64,000 nt of DNA from Deltaproteobacteria bacterium HGW-Deltaproteobacteria-13 (GCA_002840555.1 PHBJ01000013.1:55711-119710); one strand, 5' to 3'; counted from the first letter of the stretch, positions 34,419 to 44,724 are shown. Numbers and translations are program-made. Notes: a model not told the origin generated them from the sequence alone.

Positions 34419-35612
34419 TCAGTCGAAAAGACTTTTATCGCGGCGATACCAGTAATTGGGAAGAATGCGGTACATCAGTCTGGAAAGCGGGTCGATATAT
34501 TCCTTTGTTCTTTTATCAAATTGACAGGCTTGAATGATCAGATCTTTTATAGCGTTTTTGTCGCAAGCCTCATTGAATATCCGGTATGCGCAGGAGAACA
34601 GCGGACTGTACATATTTTTCTTTTCCAGATATTTATGAACGTTTCTGATGGTATTGGGGCCTTCGGGAGTTCCGTCAATCTGTTCCAAAACGCGCAAGTT
34701 GGTTTCGATGGGATTACCGGTATCGAGTTCATAAAAATATTTCCCGTAACGGTAATTTTTACTGGCCAGGGACGAAACGGTTACATACATGTCTCCCACG
34801 CCGGCCTGACTGTGGAAAGCCTGAAAACTTCCTCCCAGCAGGCGGGACAGCGATCGAATCTCAACGCCGGAACGGGCAAAAATAGTGCCGGGAATCGAAT
34901 CTCCCAGTTTCAGCGAATCCGCCAGTCCCTTAATATTCGCCACAATATTTTTTAAAGCGCCGCAGGCTTCCACTCCGACAATGTCAAAATTATAATATGA
35001 ATTTATTTCCTTGCGGTTAAATTTAAGTAAATCTTCCCTGATCATATTGGCAATGCGTTTTTTGCCCGCGACCGTCAGACAAACAGGATTGCCCAGCGCG
35101 ATATCGATATCAAAAAACGGTCCGCCGATGCATCCCAACTGATATTTGTGTTTTAAATTATATAAATTATTGTTGATCAGTTGCGAAGGCGTTATCAATT
35201 CCTTGGAAATTTCATCGGAGATTAATCCCTTGATCGGTGAAATAAGGCATGTTTCGCCGGCTTTTTTATCAATCAGGGGCTTGAGATAGTTAAGAAATTC
35301 CGGCAGGCGATTCATGGTGATAGCCAGAATAATAAAATCATTATTTTCGACAATATGTTCCAGATCGTTTGTTGCGTACACATTGGACGACAGGCGGGGA
35401 ACGTTTTCCATGCCTTCCAAACGTTTCGCCAAATCTTCGGTTAAGTGCAGAGGATTTAAGTGGTCGCTGTTTATCGCCTTGCAAACTTCCGAATCGTGGT
35501 AGTAAATGGCCACCCGTTTACCGTCACGACCGAATTTATACGCAAAAGAAGTGCCTAATCGGCCCGGCCCAATAATGGCCACTCTCGTTGTATCTAAATT
35601 AGGAGTTATCAT
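34419..35612 (-). CDS. NAD(P)H-dependent glycerol-3-phosphate dehydrogenase-like protein
   Basis: 397 residues. The N-terminus VAIIGPGRLGTSFAYKFGRDGK is a GxGxxG dinucleotide-binding motif. The C-terminal domain carries VEACGALKNIVANIKGLAD (catalytic Lys of GpsA) and SQAGVGDMYVT. Family members reduce dihydroxyacetone phosphate to sn-glycerol 3-phosphate. It is 60 residues longer than typical GpsA, with a basic C-terminal tail (LMYRILPNYWYRRDKS), so it may be a paralogue. Upstream, 35613-35896 is a gene-free divergent promoter region. Confidence 0.82.
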   Translation of the reverse strand: MITPNLDTTRVAIIGPGRLGTSFAYKFGRDGKRVAIYYHDSEVCKAINSDHLNPLHLTEDLAKRLEGMENVPRLSSNVYATNDLEHIVENNDFIILAITMNRLPEFLNYLKPLIDKKAGETCLISPIKGLISDEISKELITPSQLINNNLYNLKHKYQLGCIGGPFFDIDIALGNPVCLTVAGKKRIANMIREDLLKFNRKEINSYYNFDIVGVEACGALKNIVANIKGLADSLKLGDSIPGTIFARSGVEIRSLSRLLGGSFQAFHSQAGVGDMYVTVSSLASKNYRYGKYFYELDTGNPIETNLRVLEQIDGTPEGPNTIRNVHKYLEKKNMYSPLFSCAYRIFNEACDKNAIKDLIIQACQFDKRTKEYIDPLSRLMYRILPNYWYRRDKSLFD

Positions 35613-35896
35613 GAATTATACTCTTTCCCATCATCTTCAAGCTGTTCAGGAAATAATATGTACGATTATCAAGCTCTAATAGCTTTTTTCTGCAAAAAAT
35701 TAAACTAATTTTATTAATAAACAATTTCTTTTTAGTTGCATTATCATAAATGATTGTTTAAAAAAAGCAATGACTTGATGGTATCAAAATAACAAGGCTT
35801 TTTATAAGGCGCCCCGGAAGTGAAGCCGTTACAAGATTTTATTCAAACTTAAAATTATTTTAATAAAATTAGAACTTTAAAAGGGATCATGTTTTT

Positions 35897-36571
35897 ATGG
35901 CCGAAGCGAATTCAGTTCCAAAGGAAAAAAAGATGCTTTTCCCCGATGGATCTGTAAAAGAAAAAAAATTTGTTCTGGACGGCAAAACAGAAGGCGAATA
36001 TTTTTCCTACTACCATAGCGGTCAGGTGCTGGCGCACATCAATTTTGTCCGCGGCAAAAGAAATGGTCCTGCGGTTGTTTATTATCACGACGGCCATATC
36101 AAGGAAAAAGTGACGTTTGTGAATGGACGGATGGAAGGCGAATATATTTCTTATTACGAAAACGGCCATATCCGGGAACATGAATATTACAAACATGGCA
36201 AGCTCGACGGTCAATATCAGATCCATTATAAAACCGGACAATTGAAACAGCAGGAAAATTTCAAAAACGGTAAATTTGACGGCGAGTATATTTGCTACTA
36301 TAAAACAGGGGAGATTAAAGAAAAAGGATATTTCAAAAACGATAAAAGGGAAGGCTCCTATTTTGCGTATTTCAAAAGCGGAAAGATAAAGGAGAAGGCC
36401 ACCTATAAAAATGGAAATATTGTAGGATCGTTTCAGGTTTTTAATGAGGACAGCTCCGTTGTGCAGGGTACGGATAATGAAGACAGCGGCGCTTCGGATC
36501 TTTGGGAAGAAAAGGATGTTGCTGATTTGCTCCAGGACTTAAAACACTTCGATAAAAAACATAAGCAATAA
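35897..36571 (+). CDS. MORN-variant repeat protein (YwqK-like)
   Basis: 224 residues made almost wholly of ~23-residue repeats of the form G-x-Y-x-x-Y-Y-x-x-G-x-I-K-E-K-x-x-F-K-N-G-K (for example GEYFSYYHSGQ, GEYISYYENGHI, GEYICYYKTGEI, GSYFAYFKSGKI). An acidic C-terminal tail contains DLLQDLKHFDKK. These antiparallel beta hairpins usually bind proteins or membranes. The YwqK antitoxin name often attached to such proteins is not supported here, since no toxin gene is beside it. Confidence 0.8.
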   Translation: MAEANSVPKEKKMLFPDGSVKEKKFVLDGKTEGEYFSYYHSGQVLAHINFVRGKRNGPAVVYYHDGHIKEKVTFVNGRMEGEYISYYENGHIREHEYYKHGKLDGQYQIHYKTGQLKQQENFKNGKFDGEYICYYKTGEIKEKGYFKNDKREGSYFAYFKSGKIKEKATYKNGNIVGSFQVFNEDSSVVQGTDNEDSGASDLWEEKDVADLLQDLKHFDKKHKQ

Positions 36572-36598
36572 AGTCTTCGATCCCGGGGAGGAGGAATC

Positions 36599-37450
36599 AT
36601 GATAAAAAAAATTCTCATTCCTACTGATGGTTCCGCGAACAGCCTTAAGGCGTTGGAATACGGAATTTATATCGCCCGTAAACTCGATGCTTCCTTAAAG
36701 GGCCTTTATGTTATTGACATCAATTTAATTCAGGGGCCGATGCTTACCGACATTTCCGGCTCGGTCGGAATACCGCCTTACGAAGGTTTCTTTGACGCCA
36801 TTGAAAAATCTCTGGATGAAAAAGCCGATTTTATTTTAAATGAATTTCAGGAGCGCTGCGGGAAATCAGGCATAAAGGCCGAAGTAAAAAAAGCAATAGG
36901 CAGAATCAGTACGGTCATCATCGAAGAAGCTCAAAGCGCTGATTTAATTTTGATGGCGAAGAAAGGAGAACACTTTCACCTGAAAGAAGGGGGGCTTCTG
37001 GGTTCGGTTGCCGAAGAGGTTACGCGTAATTCGGGCAAACCCGTGCTGATCACTCCTGAGAATTTTCTGGAGATAGAAAGCATGGGGCTTGCTTACGACG
37101 GCAGCGATTCGGCGGTAAAAGCTTTAAAGCTTTCTTTGGCATTATCGAAAAAAGCCGTCTGGCCGCTGACCGTTCTCCTGGTTACGTCCGATGCGAAAAA
37201 AGCCGATGCCTTATCTACGCAGATAGAAGAGATGAACGAAAATAAACCGGAAGCTCCCATGGCAGATTGCGAAGTCATCATCATGGCCGGCAAGGAATCC
37301 GACGAAATTGTAAAGTTCATTCGGGAAGGCGCCGTAGAATTAATGGTGATGGGAGCCTATGGGCAGAACCGCCTGCGCGAATTATTCCTGGGCAGCACAA
37401 CCTCCCACGTTATCCGCAAAAGCCCGATACCCATTCTGCTGACGCGCTAG
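36599..37450 (+). CDS. Tandem universal stress protein (two Usp domains)
   Basis: 283 residues. Domain 1 (1-~145) begins KKILIPTDGSANSLKALEYG and ends in LGSVAEEVTRNSGKPVLI. Domain 2 (~160-283) ends in LMVMGAYGQNRLRELFLGST followed by SHVIRKSPIPILL. The G-x2-G-x9-G(S/T) ATP-binding pattern is present in domain 2 and modified in domain 1. A strong GGAGGAGG lies before the ATG. It is 27 bp after the MORN gene, probably co-transcribed. Cytoplasmic stress role, exact function unknown. Confidence 0.9.
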   Translation: MIKKILIPTDGSANSLKALEYGIYIARKLDASLKGLYVIDINLIQGPMLTDISGSVGIPPYEGFFDAIEKSLDEKADFILNEFQERCGKSGIKAEVKKAIGRISTVIIEEAQSADLILMAKKGEHFHLKEGGLLGSVAEEVTRNSGKPVLITPENFLEIESMGLAYDGSDSAVKALKLSLALSKKAVWPLTVLLVTSDAKKADALSTQIEEMNENKPEAPMADCEVIIMAGKESDEIVKFIREGAVELMVMGAYGQNRLRELFLGSTTSHVIRKSPIPILLTR

Positions 37451-37504
37451 GCAGCTTTTATGTTGACGCATTGAGACAATGATCATCTGTCTTTGCTGAG
37501 CTTG

Positions 37505-38983
37505 TTACAATCTGACAATTTTTTCGGGAAACCATTTTTTATACAACAGACAAAGTCCGATGAGCGAGAGGGCATATAACAGCAGCCAGCTGTAGACGCC
37601 TGTTTGAGGAGAAATATTAAAAAAAGCGGTCAGTGCGTTGTTGGCATTAAACCGGCCCGCGAATAAGTCCGGCAGAAGGACGTGCCAGAACGGATTGAAA
37701 AAGCCGTCATATTCCGGAAAGGGCACCATGTAAACCACGGTAGCTTTCGCCAGCCATGCTCCTGCAATTCCAAAAAGCGCGGTCGCGGTAAATAGAAGCG
37801 TGTTTATTTTATCACGGGAGATAATCAGCATTCCTTCGTAGAGTAAAAGCACCGCAAGCACGATCAAGTATCGCGGACCGTAAGACCAGCCGCCCCACCA
37901 GGTAAAGAATGAGCTGATGACGAAAAAAAACACTATCCCGAAGATAGCCAGGCAATGGGTTTCCAAAGGCAGAAGCAACTTCCTGTTTTTTATCAATGCC
38001 AGGATAATATAAAAAGCAATACAGTAAAGCACAGGCGTGAAATTAAACAATCCCATCCATCCGCTGAATGATAGCCCCCAAATGGATTTGAGGGAAGGCA
38101 GGGAAAATCCGTAATTGTGCTGCAGCGCCTGAAACGCCCCGGAGGCATGGTAGGCATTGAGCATTTTCCATGGTGATCCGGTAATAAGCCAATTGTATAG
38201 TGCGATAAACAATATTGAAGGCAGTATTCCCGAGGCGAAAATGAGCGGATGGCGCATTTTCTTTTCTTTTATCAAGATACATATCAACCAAAAAGGGGCC
38301 GCGGCAATGACCGTGTATTCGCTTAAAAAACCAAGTCCGAGCGCCAGTCCGGAAAGAAAATAATTCTTTCGTTTTATCAATACGAAACTGATGAGCAGCA
38401 GAAGGCCGGCAAAAACATGGTTGAAAAACGTTCCGGAAAAAACGAAAATAAATGAACCGTACCAGGCCAGCATTGCCATGAGGACAGGCGAAACAGAGGG
38501 CTTCGTTTTATGCAGGGCAATAAATGACATCAAGACGATCAAGGCAAAAGGGAGCGAGCTGAAAACAAGACCGCCGATTATAAAAATGGGAATAAGCCGG
38601 GGAATGGTATAATCGCGTGCATCATCGATACCCATGGGATAACCGATATAGACGGGATACTTTCTGCCCGTATCGCTGCTTACCTGATCAAGGCCGCACA
38701 ACTTCATAAGCTCATATATCGGTATCATGCACAACGTCGGCAGGGGAGCCTTGTCTGAATAGAAATGCGTTCCTGCCTTGCTTTTGTCGATGGTTAAATC
38801 GGCATATCTATCTATTTGTAAGGTCTTATCTTCGGAGAAGGCCAGCACCGGTAATGCCCGGGAAACGCAGTTCGGCGTCGGCCAGATATCAAGAAAATAG
38901 GAAGATAATAACAGGTTAACAAGAAAAAATATCGCTATATAGAGAAGCCATTTATTTTTTTGGCTTTGTATGGCCATAGGCAA
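37505..38983 (-). CDS. Polytopic membrane protein, GT-C glycosyltransferase-like
   Basis: 492 residues with about eleven hydrophobic helices. The first loop after helix 1 contains RYADLTIDKSKAGTHFYSDK and APLPTL, resembling the GT-C/PMT-type loop found in dolichyl-phosphate-mannose-like mannosyltransferases. TWWGGWSYGPRYLI is a conserved patch in this group. It probably moves a sugar from a polyprenyl carrier onto lipid or protein on the outer face of the inner membrane. The target is unknown; it is not next to a polysaccharide cluster. Confidence 0.65.
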   Translation of the reverse strand: MPMAIQSQKNKWLLYIAIFFLVNLLLSSYFLDIWPTPNCVSRALPVLAFSEDKTLQIDRYADLTIDKSKAGTHFYSDKAPLPTLCMIPIYELMKLCGLDQVSSDTGRKYPVYIGYPMGIDDARDYTIPRLIPIFIIGGLVFSSLPFALIVLMSFIALHKTKPSVSPVLMAMLAWYGSFIFVFSGTFFNHVFAGLLLLISFVLIKRKNYFLSGLALGLGFLSEYTVIAAAPFWLICILIKEKKMRHPLIFASGILPSILFIALYNWLITGSPWKMLNAYHASGAFQALQHNYGFSLPSLKSIWGLSFSGWMGLFNFTPVLYCIAFYIILALIKNRKLLLPLETHCLAIFGIVFFFVISSFFTWWGGWSYGPRYLIVLAVLLLYEGMLIISRDKINTLLFTATALFGIAGAWLAKATVVYMVPFPEYDGFFNPFWHVLLPDLFAGRFNANNALTAFFNISPQTGVYSWLLLYALSLIGLCLLYKKWFPEKIVRL

Positions 38984-39012
38984 TCATTTCCTGCTGCGCG
39001 GCTTCTTCATTT

Positions 39013-39789
39013 TCAGAACGATGAAAGCTTGTTATTTTTCACAACAGCCCCAAGCGTATCGAGCAAATCATGCCTGGTCATATCATGCTGAATCGGTGTG
39101 ATGGTGATAAAGCCGGAATCCAGCGCGCCGACGTCGGTATCTTTCTGTTTGCGGGCGGATTGGGATTCACCGGCAAACCAGTAATAAACATTTTCCCGCG
39201 GATCCACGCGCCTCTCAAAAGTTTCGACAATGTTGCTTTGGGCCTGCTTTACGACAACAACGCCTTTTATTTTTTCCCGTGGAATGCAGGGAATATTGAC
39301 ATTAATGGCGCTTCCCTTAATCTGTTCCAGATTGTTCAGGATTAATCGGGCCATCTTGCGGGCGAACCTGGCGGCGAAGGTAAAATCCGCTTCTTTATGA
39401 GTGTCGAGCGAAACTGCCATGGAAGGGACTCCCAATATGGCTCCTTCGGTTGCCGCGGAAACGGTTCCCGAATAAAGAACATTGATGCCGGCATTGCCTC
39501 CTCTGTTGATTCCCGAGACAACCAGATCCACCGGCTTGTCCGATAATTCCGTAATTCCTATTTTAACACAGTCCGCCGGTGTGCCGCAGACGGCATATCC
39601 TAAAAAATTCGCATTTTTGGTGGCGCGCCGCACCATCAGCGGGCGGGAAATTGTAATGGCGTGTCCCACGGCGCTTTGTTCTGTTTCCGGGGCGACAATC
39701 AGGCAATCAGCCTCTTTGGAGAGCTCCTTATTCAGCGCGCTTAATCCTTTGGCATATATTCCATCATCATTGGTCAGTAAAAATCGCAT
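39013..39789 (-). CDS. surE: 5'/3'-nucleotidase SurE
   Basis: 258 residues. It opens MRFLLTNDDGIYAKGL, with the metal-binding DD pair, then LIVAPETEQSAVGHAIT, VVSGINRGGNAG and YSGTVSAATEGAILG, all signature motifs. It dephosphorylates nucleoside monophosphates. The start has GAAAGGAAA upstream. It is co-directional with the GT-C gene downstream (30 bp), probably one transcript. Confidence 0.96.
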   Translation of the reverse strand: MRFLLTNDDGIYAKGLSALNKELSKEADCLIVAPETEQSAVGHAITISRPLMVRRATKNANFLGYAVCGTPADCVKIGITELSDKPVDLVVSGINRGGNAGINVLYSGTVSAATEGAILGVPSMAVSLDTHKEADFTFAARFARKMARLILNNLEQIKGSAINVNIPCIPREKIKGVVVVKQAQSNIVETFERRVDPRENVYYWFAGESQSARKQKDTDVGALDSGFITITPIQHDMTRHDLLDTLGAVVKNNKLSSF

Positions 39790-39842
39790 TAAAAATTTTC
39801 CTTTCTTCTTAAACCTTAAAACTTAAATCTTAAAACTTGAAT

Positions 39843-41174
39843 CTATTGCACCTGTTCAAATTTTCCATCTTTAACTTTCAATATGAAAGCAGTCTTTTGA
39901 GCAACTCTGTTTGCATCAAAATAAATATTACCGGTTGCGCCATTGTAATTTTCCATTTTAATTAAACCTGCGGCAAGTTCCTGCCTTGTTTTAACATTTT
40001 TGTCTTCCAGGATACTGAAAATCATTCCGGCTGTATCATAAGAAAGCGCTTCAATATTTTCCGGTTCGCGGCTGTAAGCCGCTTTATAAGCGTCAACAAA
40101 ATTGGTCGTTTCCGGATAGAAGCCGTCTTTAAAGAAACTGTCCGTAAAAACGGCTCCCTCCAGATATTCCGTGTCATTTTTCAGCAACTCCGGCGAGTGC
40201 CATAAACTTGTGCCCAAAAGTTTAAAACCCTTAACCTCATAAAAATCAAGCTGTGACGTAATCATTTTTACCCGCGAAGAGGAATCGGGAATAAATAAAG
40301 CTTCGAAATCAACAGGGATGGATTCTTCGGGTTCATTCTTATCCGTCTTAAGTTTGGCAGGAGATGGAGATCTGACGATCCGGCCGGTTAGCTTACTGAT
40401 TTCATCCCCGAAATCTGTTTGTTTTTTACTGTAGGAAATTGCTTTTTCCACCTTACCGCCTACGCGATCCACTTCTTTGCGGAAAAATTTTACCATTTCC
40501 TCTCCGTAATCATCCTGAGGATACAGAATGGAAAATATAGCGCAATTCAAGTCATCAAAGGCATATTGTACTAAAGCCCTGATTTGCTGTGAGGGGATCA
40601 GGAAATGCTGAAAGACGTATCCGCCGGCGGACGTCACTCCTTCTTTAGACGTTATTAAAATCAGAGGCACTTTCCACTTTTCTGCTTCGCGGGCGGCATC
40701 ACTTGCGTCCGCCGTTTCGGTAACGGCGATAATCGCCATAACATTTTTATCATTGGCCAGCTGTTCTAAAGCCGCTTTCGTTTTTGCCGGTAATCCGCCG
40801 GAGTCTTCAGCAATCACTTTCCATGAAGTTTGATTTTCTTTATTAAATATTTTGGCAGATAACAGGATCGCATCCAGCGCCTTGTTTCCCCAGGCGGCAT
40901 AGGGTCCGGATAAGGGAAGAACGCATCCTATCGTATCGCGGTTGAGCTTGTTTACCGGTGGTACCGTTGCGGAAGGCACAGTTGCTGGCGTTACGGTTGC
41001 CGGAGGCACAATTGCAGGAGGTGCGGCCTGAGGCGGTGTTGCCGGTATCGATTTTACTTCTGCCGGTGAAACGGGAACGGGCTTTTCCTCAGCCATAGCC
41101 CCTTTTAAAAAGCAGAGGACAAAAATGACCACTGACAAAATGAATATTTTATCGAAGGTTTTATAAAAGTGCAT
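39843..41174 (-). CDS. Periplasmic ligand-binding protein of the Leu/Ile/Val family (LpoA-like possible)
   Basis: 443 residues. A signal peptide (FILSVVIFVLCFLKGAMA) precedes a Pro/Ala/Thr-rich linker with near repeats (PPAIVPPATVTPATV), then a type I periplasmic-binding fold beginning IGCVLPLSGPYAAWGNKALD. Such proteins bind amino acids, or act as penicillin-binding-protein activators in the outer-membrane space. No ABC transporter genes are adjacent and no lipobox is present, so a transport role is not supported by context. Confidence 0.78.
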   Translation of the reverse strand: MHFYKTFDKIFILSVVIFVLCFLKGAMAEEKPVPVSPAEVKSIPATPPQAAPPAIVPPATVTPATVPSATVPPVNKLNRDTIGCVLPLSGPYAAWGNKALDAILLSAKIFNKENQTSWKVIAEDSGGLPAKTKAALEQLANDKNVMAIIAVTETADASDAAREAEKWKVPLILITSKEGVTSAGGYVFQHFLIPSQQIRALVQYAFDDLNCAIFSILYPQDDYGEEMVKFFRKEVDRVGGKVEKAISYSKKQTDFGDEISKLTGRIVRSPSPAKLKTDKNEPEESIPVDFEALFIPDSSSRVKMITSQLDFYEVKGFKLLGTSLWHSPELLKNDTEYLEGAVFTDSFFKDGFYPETTNFVDAYKAAYSREPENIEALSYDTAGMIFSILEDKNVKTRQELAAGLIKMENYNGATGNIYFDANRVAQKTAFILKVKDGKFEQVQ

Positions 41175-41285
41175 CCTGCCTCCTTTATTTTTATGCTTCG
41201 CTGCATGGAATCCGATGCTTGATAGACGGGATGTTCAATGCGAACTTACATAATGATTGTATAATATTTTTCAACGCCGGTCGAT

Positions 41286-41323
41286 ATAAAAATGCCCGAA
41301 ACAGTGTGAGCCGTTCCGGGCAT
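41286..41323 (-). terminator. Terminator of the grpE-dnaK operon
   Basis: On the minus strand: ATGCCCGGAAC ... GTTTCGGGCAT, then TTTTTAT. It starts about 25 bp after the dnaK stop. Confidence 0.85.
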
Positions 41324-41346
41324 CGAAAATAATTAATGGATTGATA

Positions 41347-43272
41347 TTATTTTACATCTTCAAAGTCGGCATCCACTACGTCGTCATTTTTTTTGCCCGA
41401 TGCCTGTTGTTGCTCGCCGCCCTGTTGCTGTGCTCCGCCGCCGGCTCCCGGTCCGCCCTGGCCGCCTGACGTCTTCGCGTACATGGCTTCCGCCAGTTTA
41501 TGTGAAACATTCATCAGCTCGTCCTGAGCCTTCTTGATGGCATCCATATCGTCGCCTTCCAGAGCTTTTTTCGTTTTAGCGATCGCTTCTTCTATTTTTG
41601 CTTTCTCCGCCGCATCAACCTTATCGCCGAACTCCTTGACGTTCTTCTCAACGGAATACACCAGAGAATCGGCCTGGTTTCTGGTCTCGATGAGTTCCTT
41701 GCGGCGCTTATCATCTTCCGCGTGCGCTTCTGCATCGCGGACAAGCTTCTCAATTTCCGCTTCGCTCAGGCCGCTGGACGCGGTAATCTTGATGCTCTGT
41801 TCCTTGCCGGTGCCCAGGTCTTTGGCGTTGACGTGCACGATGCCGTTGGCGTCGATGTCAAAAGAAACTTCTATCTGCGGCACGCCGCGCGGCGCGGGCG
41901 GGATGCCCACCAGTTCAAAGCGCCCCAGTGTTCTGTTGTCCCCGGCCATCTGGCGCTCACCCTGCAGAACGTGGATGCTCACCGCCGGCTGATTGTCGGC
42001 CGCCGTGGAGAATATCTGGCTTTTCTTGCAGGGAATCGTCGTGTTCTTTTCGATAAGTCTTGTCATGACGCCGCCCAGGGTTTCAATGCCCAGGGAAAGA
42101 GGCGTAACATCCAGAAGCAGAACATCCTTGACGTCGCCCGCCAAAACGCCGCCCTGAATACCCGCGCCGACTGCAACCACTTCGTCGGGGTTGACGCCTT
42201 TGTGCGGTTCTTTGCCGAAAATTTCTTTCACTTTCTGCTGCACCCGCGGCATTCTCGTCATGCCGCCGACCAGGATGACTTCATCAATATCCTTTGTGGA
42301 TAAATTGGCGTCTTTAATTGCCGTCTGGCAGGGACCGACCACTTTATCGATTAACTCTTCCACAAGCGATTCCAGTTTGGCGCGCGTCAGTTTCATATTC
42401 ATATGCTTGGGGCCCGACGCATCCGCCGTGACAAACGGCAGGTTGATGTCCGTTTCCATGGTTGTGGAAAGTTCCATCTTTGCTTTTTCCGCGGCTTCTT
42501 TCAAGCGCTGCAGGGCCATCTTATCGCTGCGCAGATCAATGCCCTGATCTTTTTTGAATTCAGCGACCAGATAATCCATAACGCGCTGATCGAAATCTTC
42601 TCCGCCCAGATGGGTATCGCCATTGGTGGATTTGACTTCAAATACACCGTCGCCGAGTTCCAGAATCGAAATATCGAATGTTCCGCCGCCCAAATCAAAA
42701 ACGGCAATTTTTTCATCCTTCTTCTTATCCAGACCGTAAGCCAGGGCGGCTGCCGTAGGTTCGTTAATGATGCGTAATACATTCAGACCGGCAATCTTGC
42801 CCGCGTCTTTGGTGGCCTGCCGCTGCGAATCGTTAAAATAGGCCGGAACCGTAATAACTGCGTCAGTTACTTTCTCTCCCAGATAGTCTTCGGCTGTTTG
42901 CTTCATTTTTGTCAGAATCATCGCCGATATTTCAGCGGGAGAATAATTCTTGCCCCGCACGGTAACTTGCGCGTCGCCATTCGTCGCTTCTGTAATTTTG
43001 TAGGCGGTGATCTTCACGTCGTACTGAATTTCCTTGGAGCTGTATTTTCTGCCGATCAGTCTCTTGACGGCGTAAACAGTATTTTCCGAATTGGTAATCG
43101 CCTGCCTTTTGGCAACCTGACCCACCAGACGTTCACCGTTTTCCGCAATGGCCACAACAGATGGTGTGGTGCGATTGCCTTCCTGATTGGCGATAACCAC
43201 GGGGTCTCCGCCTTCCATTATAGCGACGCACGAATTTGTCGTTCCTAAATCAATTCCGATAATTTTTCCCAT
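41347..43272 (-). CDS. dnaK: Molecular chaperone DnaK (Hsp70)
   Basis: 641 residues. N-terminus [40 protein letters not shown] (phosphate 2), linker [19 protein letters not shown], substrate domain, and an acidic C-terminal tail after a Gly/Gln-rich stretch ([11 protein letters not shown]). ATP-driven folding chaperone, working with GrpE (encoded 12 bp upstream) and DnaJ, which is not in the window. A terminator follows. Confidence 0.99.
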   Translation of the reverse strand: MGKIIGIDLGTTNSCVAIMEGGDPVVIANQEGNRTTPSVVAIAENGERLVGQVAKRQAITNSENTVYAVKRLIGRKYSSKEIQYDVKITAYKITEATNGDAQVTVRGKNYSPAEISAMILTKMKQTAEDYLGEKVTDAVITVPAYFNDSQRQATKDAGKIAGLNVLRIINEPTAAALAYGLDKKKDEKIAVFDLGGGTFDISILELGDGVFEVKSTNGDTHLGGEDFDQRVMDYLVAEFKKDQGIDLRSDKMALQRLKEAAEKAKMELSTTMETDINLPFVTADASGPKHMNMKLTRAKLESLVEELIDKVVGPCQTAIKDANLSTKDIDEVILVGGMTRMPRVQQKVKEIFGKEPHKGVNPDEVVAVGAGIQGGVLAGDVKDVLLLDVTPLSLGIETLGGVMTRLIEKNTTIPCKKSQIFSTAADNQPAVSIHVLQGERQMAGDNRTLGRFELVGIPPAPRGVPQIEVSFDIDANGIVHVNAKDLGTGKEQSIKITASSGLSEAEIEKLVRDAEAHAEDDKRRKELIETRNQADSLVYSVEKNVKEFGDKVDAAEKAKIEEAIAKTKKALEGDDMDAIKKAQDELMNVSHKLAEAMYAKTSGGQGGPGAGGGAQQQGGEQQQASGKKNDDVVDADFEDVK

Positions 43273-43284
43273 ATCTCTTCCTCC

Positions 43285-43884
43285 TTATTCTCCTGTATCC
43301 TCATTATTTTCACATACATCATCATTTTCTTTATTAGTTTTCTTACATACGCAGACCCTTGATGGTCTCAGAAGCCTGCCGTTTAATAAATAACCTTTTT
43401 CCATTTCGGTGACGATCTTGTTATCTTCATGCTGGTCACTTTCCACCTGCATTAATGCTTCGTGGAAATTCGGATCAAAATCCTGGCCGGCCGCGTCAAT
43501 CCTTTCCACGCCATGTTTTTTCAAACAGCATAAAAGCTGTTCCTGAATCAGGGCGATACCGTCTTTAAATGACTGAATATCACCGGTATTGTGCTCCAAC
43601 GCTCTGTCCAGACTATCCATAAAAGGCAGGATGTCCTTGATGACATCTTCTTTGCCGTACTTGATGATATCGGTTTTTTCTCTGGCCGCCCTCTTTCTGT
43701 AGTTGTCCAGTTCGGCAACCGCGCGCAAATACTTATCGTAATTTTCCGCGGACTCTTTTTCCTTTTCATCCAGCTTTTTCTTCAAATCCTCATTTTCCTG
43801 AGTGTGATCTTGCTCGGCAATTTTTTCAGTCTTTTGTTCGCCGGATTGCTCATGTTTGGCGGCATGTTCTTTTTTAAATTTCAC
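43285..43884 (-). CDS. grpE: Nucleotide exchange factor GrpE
   Basis: 199 residues. A long charged coiled coil (residues 1-~80) leads to YLRAVAELDNYRKRAAREK, the GrpE hallmark, and a C-terminal beta domain with FDPNFHEALMQVESDQHEDN and VTEMEKGYLLNGRLLRPSRV. It exchanges ADP for ATP on DnaK. The C-terminal tail (KTNKENDDVCENNEDTGE) is unusually acidic. No hrcA gene and no CIRCE element (GAGTGCTAA type) is seen nearby. Confidence 0.97.
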   Translation of the reverse strand: MKFKKEHAAKHEQSGEQKTEKIAEQDHTQENEDLKKKLDEKEKESAENYDKYLRAVAELDNYRKRAAREKTDIIKYGKEDVIKDILPFMDSLDRALEHNTGDIQSFKDGIALIQEQLLCCLKKHGVERIDAAGQDFDPNFHEALMQVESDQHEDNKIVTEMEKGYLLNGRLLRPSRVCVCKKTNKENDDVCENNEDTGE

Positions 43885-43902
43885 TATTACCTCTAAAAAA
43901 AG

Positions 43903-44487
43903 TTATTTTAAATCAGGTTTCTGGAATAGTTTTATATCCACTAATTCACAAATAGCATGACCGGCCGTAATATGTGTTTCCTGAACGCGCGCCGTGCTGT
44001 TGGAAGATACGTGAATAGAAAAATCAACAATTTTCGCGATATCCCCCCCATCCTTGCCGGTGAAAGCAACGGTTACGAGCCCCATCTTTTTAGCTATCTC
44101 GAGGCCTTTCAAAACATTGGCGGAATTGCCGCTGGTGCTTATTCCCCAGGCAATATCTCCCGGCTGACCGATCGCTCTTATTTGCTTGCTGAATATTTCT
44201 GAAAAATCATAGTCGTTGCCGATACTCGTAATAACGGACGTGTCTGTAGTCAAGGCGATGGCCGGAAGCGGCGGCCTCTCTATGATAAAACGATTCACGA
44301 ATTCCGCAGCAATATGCTGCGCGTCGGCAGCCGAACCGCCATTGCCGAAAAGCAAAATCTTGTTGCCGGCTTTCAGGGCGGAAGTCAGCGCCTCAATAAC
44401 ATTGACCAGCTTGCTCAGGTTTTCATTAATAAAAGTGTCTTTTACACGGCTGCTTTCTTTAAATGTTTTTATTATGTGATCTTCCAT
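43903..44487 (-). CDS. gmhA: Phosphoheptose isomerase (SIS domain), GmhA type
   Basis: 194 residues, an SIS sugar-isomerase fold: LLFGNGGSAADAQHIAAEFV, TSIGNDYDFSEIFSKQI, GISTSGNSANVLKGLE and the C-terminal QETHITAGHAICELVD. These match GmhA, which converts sedoheptulose 7-phosphate to D-glycero-D-manno-heptose 7-phosphate for lipopolysaccharide; a DiaA-like role cannot be fully excluded. It is 18 bp upstream of grpE, an unusual partner, and divergent from the hsp20 genes. Confidence 0.88.
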   Translation of the reverse strand: MEDHIIKTFKESSRVKDTFINENLSKLVNVIEALTSALKAGNKILLFGNGGSAADAQHIAAEFVNRFIIERPPLPAIALTTDTSVITSIGNDYDFSEIFSKQIRAIGQPGDIAWGISTSGNSANVLKGLEIAKKMGLVTVAFTGKDGGDIAKIVDFSIHVSSNSTARVQETHITAGHAICELVDIKLFQKPDLK

Positions 44488-44655
44488 ACTTATATGACGG
44501 AGTCCTTTTAAAATTATATCCCGAAAGTGGACTTAATATATTTACGGGTGTATCTTCTGTCAAGGGTGGAAGTCCGAAAATTCTTATCTTTATTAAATAG
44601 ATATTTAAATTATGACTCTGTCCGGATGGACCTGATCAAGCCATTGTCAGGAGGC

Positions 44656-44683
44656 TTGACAAAGAAAAATTCGTCAATATATT
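44656..44683 (+). promoter_or_regulatory. Promoter of the hsp20 operon
   Basis: TTGACA (44656-44661), 16 bp, TATATT (44678-44683, five of six). It looks like a sigma-70 promoter, not a sigma-32 one, and lies ~75 bp before the first hsp20 start. Confidence 0.6.
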
Positions 44684-44712
44684 TAGATTAAAATATGAGA
44701 AATAGGCAATAA

Positions 44713-44724
44713 AAGCAATTGCTT
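44713..44724. promoter_or_regulatory. Perfect palindrome in the hsp20 leader
   Basis: AAGCAATTGCTT, a 12-bp perfect palindrome about 30 bp downstream of the -10 and 35 bp before the start codon. It could bind a repressor, or be chance. Confidence 0.35.

Noticed and set aside
35775..35787. TTGAT-GGT-ATCAA palindrome before the MORN gene, FNR-like
   Set aside because: The arms are separated by 3 bases rather than 4, so it does not fit an FNR/CRP site; too short to claim otherwise.
35897..36571. Antitoxin of a toxin-antitoxin pair (YwqK label)
   Set aside because: No toxin-like gene is adjacent; the neighbour is a Usp protein, so only the MORN-repeat description is kept.
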